DNA from: JADFOI01 sp965218935
GTDB lineage: Bacteria; Acidobacteriota; UBA6911; RPQK01; JADFOI01
DNA: 64,000 nucleotides
NCBI GenBank assembly: GCA_965218935.1
Contig: CBDCMH010000005.1
Location: 124,001 to 188,000 of the forward strand
Direction of reading: 5' to 3'
Shown here piece after piece: positions 34,285-43,009 of this stretch. Position 1 is the first letter of the stretch. Each line of letters begins with the position of its first letter. Made by a program: the position numbers and the translations under genes. Under the pieces are notes generated by a model that was not told the DNA's origin, searched no databases, and saw nothing but the letters and a program-made list of their open reading frames with translations.

Positions 34285-36054
34285 ATGACCAGGAAATGGG
34301 TTACAGGGATGCTTTTTGTGGGGTTTTCGCTGTGTTCTCTGAAGCTGGGTTGGTCTCAGAATATTCCTGAGGAGCTGATCCGATATGCCGATATCGTGAT
34401 CTACAATGGCCCGGTGATAACGATGGATGATCAGGATCGGATGGCAGAAGCCGTGGCGGTGCGTGACGGTGAGATCTTAGCCGTGGGGACGACAGAGAGG
34501 ATATTAAGGCTGGCCGGCCCCCAGACCAGGAGGTTCGATCTGGAGGGGCGACACACGCTCATACCGGGAATCATCGACACTCACATTCACCCGAATAGGT
34601 CGGCTGTCAGGAATTTCTGGGAGGATGTTCCGCCTGAATACCAGGAGATTGCCGCCGGCACGCGCATCACACAAGAGATGTACAAAGACAAGGAGACGGT
34701 CATAGGGTTTGTCAAGGAGATTGCCGACAGGGCGAATACCGAGTGGGTGGGCCTTTCAGGGGGCGAGGTGGACAACCCCGTCATTTTAGGCCTAACCCGA
34801 GATGATCTGGATAAGGCTACTACGGAGAAACCTGTCGCGATTTTTGTAGGAAACTGGTACGCCGTCCTGAACTCAAAGGCTCTCGACATTCTGTTGAGCT
34901 CTTACCCTCCCCTGCCTGGGGTCTACGAAGATGATCAAGGGAGGCCGAATGGGAAGGTATTTGGCAGTCCCTTTTACATTGTCCAGATTGAGCTGATGCC
35001 ACAGCTGCCCGATGATGTTCTGGCAACGGTGTACCAGAAACAATTGGCGGCGCAATTCCCCCGGCAAGGAGTGACCACTTTTAACAGCCGGCTGAACGCC
35101 AATGAGATTCGGGCTTTTAAGCTGATCGATATGAAGGGAGAGATGCCGGTACGCCTCGGTTATGCCCATGAGATCGGGCGATGGAATCCCCTGTTTGAGA
35201 GGGATGTCAAACGGACCCTGGGAACCCCGCAGTGGTATGGTACCGACATGGTGTGGCTCACGGGCATATCGGTGGCGATACCGGACGTGGCTCCTAACCG
35301 GGGGGGTATGCTTTGCTCCATGTGGGACAAGCAGAAAGTCCTGGATGGAGACATGTACCCACAGGGGATGTGTTTTTGGGATCTCGAGGGCGATCCCACT
35401 AAAGAGACGGTCATGGTTTTAAATCGTCACGGATATCGAACATCGGGAATCCACACCTATGGAGATAAAGGGTTAGAGATCGCAATAGACACCTTCATGG
35501 AAGCCGCTAAGGAAAGACCTTTATCCGCTCCCTTTGGTTTGGATCACAGCCAGATGTTCAATCCCAACGTGATTCGTAAGGCGGCCGAGATAGGGATGAT
35601 CTTCAGCATCGGACCGGGGATGTTCTCGGGAACTCGAACGGGACTCACAACGGAGGTTCTTGGAAAGGAGGTGGTGGACAGATTCATGCAGCCGGTCAAG
35701 AGTCTGATTGACGCCGGGGTGCTGGTATCCTGGGAAGGCGAAGGGTCTGAGAGCCCTATGTGGGGAATGGAGACCATGGTGACCCGAAGAATCCAGAGCG
35801 GAGTTGTGGTCGGGCCCCAGGAAGCGATTGATCGCAAGACAGCGCTTCGGATGATGACCCGTAACGGTGCCATCTATGTGGGGCGAGAGAAGGAACTAGG
35901 ATCGATAGAAGAAGGAAAGTGGGCAGACTTGGCCGTTTTGGACCGAAATCCCTTGGATCCATCGATCCCCGATGAGGATCTTTCGGAAATCAAGACATTG
36001 TTTACAGTGATGGCAGGGAAAGTTGTGTATGATGCGGCAACAACCTCAGAGTGA
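34285..36054 (+). CDS. Exported YtcJ-like amidohydrolase coupled to a cohesin-like gene
   Basis: The 589-residue enzyme has a signal peptide ending near KLGWSQ, then DIVIYNGPVITMD. The metal pair is DTHIH; further histidines are in GIHTYGDKG and GLDHSQMF. It has two insertion cysteines (GMLCSMWD and GMCFWD). Strand 8 reads VSWEGEGSESP rather than the usual GSD. The C-terminal strand is LGSIEEGKWADLAVLDRN. The ATG at 34285 has AAAGGGAGG just upstream; the frame extends to 34207 without a ribosome site. Its TGA stop shares its last base with the ATG of the frame that encodes the next cohesin-like protein (TGATG), so the two may be translationally linked. Substrate unknown. Confidence 0.9.
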   Translation: MTRKWVTGMLFVGFSLCSLKLGWSQNIPEELIRYADIVIYNGPVITMDDQDRMAEAVAVRDGEILAVGTTERILRLAGPQTRRFDLEGRHTLIPGIIDTHIHPNRSAVRNFWEDVPPEYQEIAAGTRITQEMYKDKETVIGFVKEIADRANTEWVGLSGGEVDNPVILGLTRDDLDKATTEKPVAIFVGNWYAVLNSKALDILLSSYPPLPGVYEDDQGRPNGKVFGSPFYIVQIELMPQLPDDVLATVYQKQLAAQFPRQGVTTFNSRLNANEIRAFKLIDMKGEMPVRLGYAHEIGRWNPLFERDVKRTLGTPQWYGTDMVWLTGISVAIPDVAPNRGGMLCSMWDKQKVLDGDMYPQGMCFWDLEGDPTKETVMVLNRHGYRTSGIHTYGDKGLEIAIDTFMEAAKERPLSAPFGLDHSQMFNPNVIRKAAEIGMIFSIGPGMFSGTRTGLTTEVLGKEVVDRFMQPVKSLIDAGVLVSWEGEGSESPMWGMETMVTRRIQSGVVVGPQEAIDRKTALRMMTRNGAIYVGREKELGSIEEGKWADLAVLDRNPLDPSIPDEDLSEIKTLFTVMAGKVVYDAATTSE

Positions 36055-36125
36055 TGCGATGTCGTTCCTCAAGAGATGAGAGGAGTTCGAACATTCCCAA
36101 ATTATTCAGTGTGCATAGTGGATTT

Positions 36126-36665
36126 ATGACCTGGACCGCTCTCATAGCGACCAGCTTAGGGTTGGTCTCTGTGGGATTGGCCCAGGCGGCTCAGAAAAGT
36201 ATTGCCGTCGAGTTGCCAATCGTCACTGCGGCCCCTGGAGAGGAAGTGGCTGTTCCGCTTGTGTTGAAGGCTGCAAAGGATCAGGCAGTAGGTAGAATCC
36301 TGGCTGAAGTGGAGCTCCCCAGTGCTTTTTTGGAACTCCAAGCGGTGCAAGTGGGAAGCGCGGCTGATCAAGGAAAAGCCATCGTTACCCACACTCTGGG
36401 AGCAGAGGAAGGAGAGCGCCGGCCTGTAACTGTCGAAATCAAGAGCGACGGCGGCACCTCTCTTCCTCCAGGAGAGTTAGCCAGGCTCATTATTCGGATC
36501 CGAGAAGGTGTTCCCGAACAAACTGTGTATTTGACAAACGTTTCCCAGGCCTGGTCGGCGGGACCCTCCCCGGTCCAGCTGGAAGATGTGAAGAGTCTCA
36601 AGGGGATCATCACGGTGAACTCAGAAGGCCCGGCCCTGTTTGCCTGTTTTTTCTACATGCATTAA
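36126..36665 (+). CDS. Secreted cohesin-like protein with C-terminal CFFYMH tail (copy 2)
   Basis: The 179-residue form starts at MTWTALIATSLGLVSVGLAQ, a compact signal peptide. The same frame extends upstream to an ATG at 36054 that overlaps the amidohydrolase stop. If translation begins there, 24 extra residues precede the leader, so the start is uncertain. The body is a beta-sandwich like cohesin (APGEEVAVPLVLKAA, then LPPGELARLIIRIREGVPE). It ends in ALFACFFYMH. Apart from the tail it is very divergent from the other three copies, which makes the exact tail conservation notable. A 7-bp stem (GAAGGAC/GTCCTTC, 36672-36693) follows the stop. It is secreted; role unknown, possibly as a partner of the hydrolase encoded just before it. 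Confidence 0.78.
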   Translation: MTWTALIATSLGLVSVGLAQAAQKSIAVELPIVTAAPGEEVAVPLVLKAAKDQAVGRILAEVELPSAFLELQAVQVGSAADQGKAIVTHTLGAEEGERRPVTVEIKSDGGTSLPPGELARLIIRIREGVPEQTVYLTNVSQAWSAGPSPVQLEDVKSLKGIITVNSEGPALFACFFYMH

Positions 36666-36997
36666 TGCAGTGAAGGACGACTTGATGTCCTTCCCGACAA
36701 TAGTATTTCTCCCGTATTCTTGCCCCACTGGACGCTCAAGAAAGCAAAACAGACCCCAGTCATTACGAGCCACACAGGAGCTGTCGCCGTCCTGAGCAAG
36801 TAACACGGTCATACGGTCACCACTCGCTCCCAGAAAAAGCTTCCCCGCCTCCTTTTTGCGTCCCCTCCCCTATTGCCTCTGGAACAGGACGGAGCTCTCT
36901 TGAAAACTCTTGACATGGTGGGGTCGACGGAGTACCTTCCACCTATTCACCTTATAGTAAGTTACAGCTTCGGTTCTTTCTGAAAAAGGGGGGAGTT
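36666..36997. other. 332-bp spacer without genes
   Basis: It holds a weak hairpin right after the cohesin-like gene (36672-36693) and a promoter match near its right end (36910-36938). I see no coding frame with a ribosome site or family likeness. Confidence 0.6.
36910..36938 (+). promoter_or_regulatory. Possible sigma70 promoter for amidohydrolase at 36998
   Basis: A perfect TTGACA (36910-36915) is followed after 17 bp by TACCTT (36933-36938), which matches the -10 consensus at three to four positions. The start codon is about 60 bp downstream. Confidence 0.45.
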
Positions 36998-38890
36998 ATG
37001 CCTCTGAGAAGTTTCTTGCTGGTAAATTTCTACATTTTCGGGAGTGTCCATTTTGCTTTTGCCCAGGGGCCGGCCGACACCGTCTTTTACAATGGGAAAA
37101 TTCTGACCGTGGACCGAAACTTCAGTGTTGCGGAAGCCGTTGCCGTCCTCGACGGCAAGATTGCCGCCGTGGGCAGGACCGATGAAGTGCTCAGACTTGC
37201 CGGCCCCAATACGCTCAGAATTGATTTGAAGGGAAAGACGGTGACCCCCGGGCTGATCAATACCCACGAGCATATAGAAGAGCAGCATTTGGATGGGCCC
37301 AGGAGCTATGCCCGCGGGCTGCCCGCCGCCAAGCTCAAGCGATATGCTCTGAGCTTTAGAGCGGTGAAAACCAAGGATGACGTTCTCAAGCAGATCCGAG
37401 ACATTATTGCGGCCTTCGGGTTCGAGCCGGGCCAGTGGCTCTTCTTCCCCAGCGACCCGAGCGGTCCTGCTCACGCTCAGATACTCTTTAACGACCTGAA
37501 CCGATGGGAGCTGGACAAGGCGGCTCCCGACAACCCCATCGCTCTTTCCATAGGGATACCGTACGTGAACGGGATGTTGGTGAACAGTAAGGGCATCCAA
37601 GCGCTGTGGGGCAAGCACGGAGATTTCATCGAAACCTACGGGCGTTACTGGATCGACTCCAGTGGCCGGCCGACGGGCCATTTGGAGCCTCCAGCCGTGC
37701 GTATCCTGCTTGAGGATGAGGACTTTTTGCCGCCTCCCGTTCCGGAAGACGTGGCCGAGGTGTACAGGAAGCTTCTCGAGGAATTCGCGGCCTCGGGTAT
37801 CACGACAATTTCAGGAGCTCTGCATACTTCCACGGTACGGGCCTACCAGTGGCTCGACGCCCGCGGCCAGATGCCGGTGAGATATGGCTATGGGGTGATG
37901 TCAACCTTTGGCATCCCAGGTGCGGATGTGACGCCCTTCAAGATGGGCGCCGGCAGCGACACGGTCTTCATCACTTCGATCAGTGCCCGGGCAGTCGACG
38001 GGTCGGGCTCCAGAATGTGCACCGCACTCGAGAGAGACACCTCGACAGTGGCCGAAGGCGAAGAAGCTTCGGTGACAGCCCTTTCGGCGTCCTCCGAGTG
38101 GTGGCCTCGCGGCCAGTGCAGTTTGGACATTGAGTATGGCGGAGGCACGAATGGAGCCCGCATCAAGGCCAACTACTTCATGGACTTTTACAACCAGCTT
38201 GCCGACGCCGGTCTGCGAACCGCCAATGTTCACGTCGCCGGGGATGACTCCCACTCCCGCCTGATTTCGGCCTATGAGCGTATCGACCGGGTCAAGCCCG
38301 GAGCTGTCAAAGACTGGGCCATGGACCATTGCAGGTTAATCGATCCCAACAACATTGCGCGGGCGGCAAAGCTGGGACTGATGTGGAGCTGCGCCCCCCC
38401 CGGCGCCGGCGGCTTGGGAGAGGTGGCTGAGGCCTTTGGCGAACAGGTTGCCCATACCTATTGGTCCCCGATTAAGTCCATGATCGACGCCGGCGTCAAC
38501 GTTTCCCTGGAAGGCAGCGACAACTTCTGGGGCACCATTCAGCAGTTGATCACGCGAAAGGACAGGCAAGGCAAGGTCTGGGGAGCCGATGAGCGGGTGG
38601 ACCGGGCAACGGCCCTGAGGCTCGCCACTCAGAACGGGGCCAATTACGTCCTCAAAGGAGACGAGCTCGGCTCGATCGAGCAAGGAAAGTTCGCGGACCT
38701 ACTCGTCCTGGACCGTGACTACAGTACCGTTCCGGTGGAGGAAATTTCAGAAATCCAGGCGCTGATGACCATGATGGGCGGCAAGTTCATCTTCCTGCGC
38801 ACCGACTTTGCCACTGAATACAATCTGAGACCAGAGGATGCCGTCATCAGCACTTACGAGGAATTGCGGAGTCGTCGCTCAGCCAATTAG
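36998..38890 (+). CDS. Exported YtcJ-like amidohydrolase, four-cysteine subfamily
   Basis: The 630-residue protein has a signal peptide ending near HFAFAQ, then TVFYNGKILTVDRNF. The metal pair is NTHEH near residue 90. Histidines follow in NVHVAGDDSH and MDHCRLID, and the four subfamily cysteines are in SRMC, RGQC, DHC and WSC. Strand 8 reads NVSLEGSDNFWG, so a Ser-Asp follows the Glu-Gly, unlike its siblings. The ATG has AAGGGGGGAG five bases upstream. It converges on the tandem array that begins at 39001, with only 110 bp between the stops. Periplasmic hydrolase of unknown substrate. Confidence 0.9.
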   Translation: MPLRSFLLVNFYIFGSVHFAFAQGPADTVFYNGKILTVDRNFSVAEAVAVLDGKIAAVGRTDEVLRLAGPNTLRIDLKGKTVTPGLINTHEHIEEQHLDGPRSYARGLPAAKLKRYALSFRAVKTKDDVLKQIRDIIAAFGFEPGQWLFFPSDPSGPAHAQILFNDLNRWELDKAAPDNPIALSIGIPYVNGMLVNSKGIQALWGKHGDFIETYGRYWIDSSGRPTGHLEPPAVRILLEDEDFLPPPVPEDVAEVYRKLLEEFAASGITTISGALHTSTVRAYQWLDARGQMPVRYGYGVMSTFGIPGADVTPFKMGAGSDTVFITSISARAVDGSGSRMCTALERDTSTVAEGEEASVTALSASSEWWPRGQCSLDIEYGGGTNGARIKANYFMDFYNQLADAGLRTANVHVAGDDSHSRLISAYERIDRVKPGAVKDWAMDHCRLIDPNNIARAAKLGLMWSCAPPGAGGLGEVAEAFGEQVAHTYWSPIKSMIDAGVNVSLEGSDNFWGTIQQLITRKDRQGKVWGADERVDRATALRLATQNGANYVLKGDELGSIEQGKFADLLVLDRDYSTVPVEEISEIQALMTMMGGKFIFLRTDFATEYNLRPEDAVISTYEELRSRRSAN

Positions 38891-39000
38891 GCTCACGATC
38901 ACAGGAGGGAGCACCTGCAGTCATCCAGACAAGAGGGATCCGAGTTCCCGCATCGCTCAGGCCGTGGCGGTCTCTAATGGAGCCGATAATGAGCGGCCTT

Positions 39001-40884
39001 TTAATTGCTCTGAGACCTGGGTCGGCGCGCCTGCAGGTCCTCATAGGTGCTGATGGCCGCTCCGGCCGGCCTCAGGCTGTGTTCGTCGGCGAAGTCCGTG
39101 TGCAGGAAGACGAACCTACCCCCCATCATCGTTAGCAGGGGTCGGATCTCTGAGATGTCTTCCTCCGGAAGGCTCATGTAATCGCGATCAATCACCACCA
39201 GGTCCGCCATTTTGCCCGGCTCGATCGAACCCAGCGTATCCCCCTTCAGGACATAGTTGGCCCCGTTCTGGGTGGCAATCCTCAGGGCCGTCCTCCGGTC
39301 CAACCGCTGATCCGGCCCCCACACCCTGCCTCCGTCCTTCCGCGTGATCAGGAGTTCGATCTCTCTCCACGATCCTTCCAAAGACACATTGATGCCATTG
39401 TCGAGCATCGTCTTGATGGGAGCCACATATTTCTGAATCGTATCTTCGCCGAATGCCGTGGCCATATAGGCAGGCCGGTTTCCTTCGCCCAGCGGCTCGC
39501 AGCTCCACATGACTCCGAGCTTTGCCACTCGTGGAATCAGCTGCGGATCGATCAGAGTGCAGTGGTCCAGGGCCCAACCCTTGACGGCCCCCGGATTGGC
39601 GGCGTCGATCCTTTCCCAGATCGAAACCACCCGATCGTAAGAATCGTTCCCGGAGACGTGATGATTAGCAGCCCGTGATCCGCTTTGTCCCACCCTGTTG
39701 TACCATTCTCTGAAATAGTTGGCCTGAAGGGGGGCTCCGCGGGTACTTCCAGCATACTCGATGTCCAAGTTGCACTGGCCGCGCGGAAACCACTCGGGAG
39801 AAACACCGAGCCCCATCAAGGACCCTTCCCCTCCTTCACCAGCGGCTACTGCCTCAGAGTCTCTCTCCAGCGAAATACACATTCTACCGCCGGCCCCATC
39901 GACTGCCCGCGCCGTCACTGAAGTAATCCACACATCATCCGTGCCCTCACCGACCCGGAACCGACTGATGTCCGCGTCTGGACTAAATGCTGCCATTGCC
40001 CCATAGCCATATCGGACCGGGAGCTCGCCTCGCGAGCCCAGCCACTGATAAGCTCGGATGACTCCAGTGTTCATACCCCCGGAAATCGTTGTCACACCCA
40101 ATGACGAGTAGTTCTCCTCCAGAAGCTTCTTGTACAGGGGACCTGCATCTTCAGGCGCTGGAAAAAGCGCAAACTCGTCGTCTTCCCAAGCGATTTGGCT
40201 CGACGGGGACTCCACTACACCTCTTGGATTTCCCATCGCGTCAACCCAGTAACGTCCGTACTTTTCCATAAAACCGGGGTACTTGCGCCGCACCAGCGCA
40301 ATCGCCTTGCCGCTGGCCATGTGGATGTTTGTCTTGGGCATCCCCACGCTGAGAATGATCGGATTGTTCGGGGCCGCCCTGTCCAGTTCCGACGCGTTTA
40401 ACTCGTTGAAAATCAGCCGGGCGTGGCTCGGCCCCTGTGGATTGGTGGAGAAATAAAGCCACTTGCCCACCGGGACCTTAGCGGCCGCAATGATATCCTG
40501 AATCTGCCTGATCACGTCCTCCTTGCTCTTGACAAGTCGGAAGTTCACAGGAAATTCCGTGCGCCTGGAGATAGGGATCTCCGAAAGATAACTTCCCAAG
40601 CCTTCCAAGTGCACGTGGGTATTGATCAGCCCCGGGGTCATCGTCCTTCCTTTCAGGTCGATCCTGAGGGTATTGGACCCGGCCAGTCTGAGCACCTCGT
40701 CGTTAGTCCCCACGGCTGTAATTCGATTACCTCGAACCGCCACGGCTTGAGCGGTGCTGAAGTTGGAATTCACGGTCAGAATCTCCCCGTTGTAGAAAAT
40801 GATGTGGGCGGTCTGCTGGGCTAAGCCCAGGCTCATACATGCCGCCACCACCAGTGCTGAAATCCAAACAGAGTGCTTATGCAT
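39001..40884 (-). CDS. Exported YtcJ-like amidohydrolase, tandem array member 4
   Basis: The 627-residue protein has the leader MHKHSVWISALVVAACMSLG (cleavage near LAQQ), the metal pair NTHVH, and histidines in NHHVSGNDSY and LDHCTLID. The subfamily cysteines are complete (GRMC, RGQC, DHC, WSC). Strand 8 reads NVSLEGSWREIE. I start at the ATG at 40884, which has AAGGAGG six bases upstream; the longer frame to 41043 runs into the preceding gene. It has exactly the same length as the paralog at 43010, and the two share the region EGNRPAYMA through EDTIQKYVAPIKTMLDNG almost unchanged. The similarity extends about 32 bp past both stops. It is a recent duplicate in an operon-like array. Confidence 0.9.
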   Translation of the reverse strand: MHKHSVWISALVVAACMSLGLAQQTAHIIFYNGEILTVNSNFSTAQAVAVRGNRITAVGTNDEVLRLAGSNTLRIDLKGRTMTPGLINTHVHLEGLGSYLSEIPISRRTEFPVNFRLVKSKEDVIRQIQDIIAAAKVPVGKWLYFSTNPQGPSHARLIFNELNASELDRAAPNNPIILSVGMPKTNIHMASGKAIALVRRKYPGFMEKYGRYWVDAMGNPRGVVESPSSQIAWEDDEFALFPAPEDAGPLYKKLLEENYSSLGVTTISGGMNTGVIRAYQWLGSRGELPVRYGYGAMAAFSPDADISRFRVGEGTDDVWITSVTARAVDGAGGRMCISLERDSEAVAAGEGGEGSLMGLGVSPEWFPRGQCNLDIEYAGSTRGAPLQANYFREWYNRVGQSGSRAANHHVSGNDSYDRVVSIWERIDAANPGAVKGWALDHCTLIDPQLIPRVAKLGVMWSCEPLGEGNRPAYMATAFGEDTIQKYVAPIKTMLDNGINVSLEGSWREIELLITRKDGGRVWGPDQRLDRRTALRIATQNGANYVLKGDTLGSIEPGKMADLVVIDRDYMSLPEEDISEIRPLLTMMGGRFVFLHTDFADEHSLRPAGAAISTYEDLQARRPRSQSN

Positions 40885-40993
40885 AGTTTCCTCCTTGTGC
40901 AGTACCCTCTGGAGGGCAGTACGTTTCGTTTTTCCCGAGCCTTTGGCCCGGCCCAGGGCCACGAACAGCAACATGAACGAGGAGGGAGAGCTT

Positions 40994-42904
40994 CTAGTTT
41001 CCCCCGCCAAAGCTCCGCGGGCGACGGTTCTCCAATTCCTCAAGCGTGCTGATCACGGCACCTACCGGTCTCAGGTTATATTCCCTGGCAAAGTCGTTGT
41101 GCAGGAAAATGAACTTGCCTCCCAAAAGGGTCAGCAAGGATCGGATCTCTGAAATATCCTCCTCCGGGATGCTCATGTAGTCGTGATCGAGGACCACCAG
41201 ATCCGCGAACTTGCCGGGCTCGATGGAGCCCAGCTGGTCCCCCTTCAACATATAATTGGCCCCGTTCTGAGTGGCGATCCTCAGGGCGGTGCTCCGGTCC
41301 ACCCGTTCATCGGGTCCCCAGACCTTGTCTTCCTCGTCCTTTCGCGTGATGGCCAATTCCACAGCGCCCCAGAAACTGCCGGCCCCTTCTCCTTCCAGAG
41401 AGACGTTGATGCCGGCGTCAACCATGCTCTTGATGGGAGCCGCGTAGGTGTTGAGAATCTCTGGGCCAAAGGCTTGGAGGACCTGGCCCGAGATAGCGTT
41501 TCCGGGGCTGCAGCTCCACATCAGTCCGAGTCTTGCCGCCCGGGGAATGTCGCGCGGATCGATCAAATTGCAATGATCCATACCCCAGCCTTTGACTGCT
41601 CCCGGACTGATCCGGTCAATCCGCTCAAACTCTGAGATCATCCGGGCGTGGGAATCATTCCCGGAGACGTGAACATTGGCGGATCGCAGACCGTTCTGGG
41701 AAACCTTGTTGTAGAACTCCATGAAATAATTGGCTTTGACCCGGGCTCCCTTGCTGGCCCCCCCGTACTCGATATCCAGGGCGCACTGGCCACGCGGCCA
41801 CCACTCGGAAACGGAAGACAGTCCCATCAACGAAGCTTCCTGTCCTGCGGCAGCGGTGGCAGCGGCTACCGCCTCGGAATTTCTTTCCAGGCTGATACAC
41901 ATTCTGGCGCCCGCTCCGTCCACGGCCCGCGAACTCACCGAGGTGATGAAGACGTTATCGGTACCGTCGCCCAGCTTGTACTGTGACATCTCCGAACCTT
42001 GAACGGGAACAAACGCTCTCAGGACCCCGTAGCCATATCTGAGAGGCATCCGCCCTCGGGCGTCGAGCCACTGATAGGCTCGCACCGTGGAAGTATGTAG
42101 ACCCCCTGAAAGCCCGGTGACACCCTGCGCCGAGTATTCCTCGAGAATCTTCCGGTACAGCGGGGCCACATGCTCAGGCGCGGGACCCAGCCCAAACTCT
42201 TCATCTTCCCAAATGATACGGCTGGTCGGAGCCTCTACATGACCATCCGGCCTGCCGTATGCGTCGAGCCAGTAGCGTCCATAGGTTTCAATAAAGTCTC
42301 CATATTTGCGCCACAGCTCCTTAACGGCGACCCCGCTGACCAGCGCGACGTTGTGCTGCGGAACTCCAATGGACAGCACGATGGGGTTGTTGGGTGCAGC
42401 CTCATCCAGTACCGAGGCATTCAGTTCGTCGTAGAGCAGTTTGGCGTGACGTCCCCTGGGGTTAGTGGGAAAAAAAATCCACTGACCCGGCTTGAAATCG
42501 AAGGCCGCGATAATGTCTTTGATCTGCTTGACGACGTCATCGGTGGTGCTGACGTTCGTGAAGTTCAGAGGATACTGATTGCGCTGGGGAGAGGACAGTT
42601 CGGCGGCATATGAACCGGGCGACTCCAGATGCACGTGGGTATTGATGAGCCCCGGGGTCACCGTCCTTCCCTTCAAGTCAATCCTCAGGGTATTGGCCCC
42701 GGCCAGTCGGAGCACCTCGTCGTTGGTGCCCACGGCTGCAATTCGGTTGCCTCGAACCGCCACGGCTTGGGCGGTGCGGAAATTCGAATCCACGGTCAGA
42801 ATTTTCCCGTTGTAGAAAATGATGTGCGCGGTCTCCTGGGCCAAACCCAGATTCATGCATGCAGCCAGCACCAGCGCTACGATCCAAACAGAGTGCTTAT
42901 ACAT
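40994..42904 (-). CDS. Exported YtcJ-like amidohydrolase, tandem array member 3
   Basis: The 636-residue enzyme begins MYKHSVWIVALVLAACMNLG with a cleavage site near LAQE. The metal pair is NTHVH; further metal-site histidines are in NVHVSGNDSH and MDHCNLID. All four subfamily cysteines are present. Strand 8 reads NVSLEGEGAGSFWGA. The start has AAGGAGG seven bases upstream, in a leader almost identical to those of its array neighbours. Its core is closer to the gene at 36998 than to its immediate neighbours in several stretches (LHTSTVRAYQWLDARG, WWPRGQC, EYGG), while its leader and first 80 residues match the array. That mixture suggests gene conversion. Substrate unknown. Confidence 0.9.
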   Translation of the reverse strand: MYKHSVWIVALVLAACMNLGLAQETAHIIFYNGKILTVDSNFRTAQAVAVRGNRIAAVGTNDEVLRLAGANTLRIDLKGRTVTPGLINTHVHLESPGSYAAELSSPQRNQYPLNFTNVSTTDDVVKQIKDIIAAFDFKPGQWIFFPTNPRGRHAKLLYDELNASVLDEAAPNNPIVLSIGVPQHNVALVSGVAVKELWRKYGDFIETYGRYWLDAYGRPDGHVEAPTSRIIWEDEEFGLGPAPEHVAPLYRKILEEYSAQGVTGLSGGLHTSTVRAYQWLDARGRMPLRYGYGVLRAFVPVQGSEMSQYKLGDGTDNVFITSVSSRAVDGAGARMCISLERNSEAVAAATAAAGQEASLMGLSSVSEWWPRGQCALDIEYGGASKGARVKANYFMEFYNKVSQNGLRSANVHVSGNDSHARMISEFERIDRISPGAVKGWGMDHCNLIDPRDIPRAARLGLMWSCSPGNAISGQVLQAFGPEILNTYAAPIKSMVDAGINVSLEGEGAGSFWGAVELAITRKDEEDKVWGPDERVDRSTALRIATQNGANYMLKGDQLGSIEPGKFADLVVLDHDYMSIPEEDISEIRSLLTLLGGKFIFLHNDFAREYNLRPVGAVISTLEELENRRPRSFGGGN

Positions 42905-43009
42905 TGTTTCCTCCTTGCCTTTTTGCTTCCTTGGTAACTTTGTGGTCCCTCACCCTGGGCTTTTCAGTTCCGGGTCCGGTCTCCATTGGAGCCGATCATG
43001 AGCGACCCT

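Noticed and set aside
36672..36693. 7-bp stem after the cohesin-like gene as a terminator
   Set aside because: The stem is short, the loop is 8 nt and no T run follows, so it is noted only in the spacer description.
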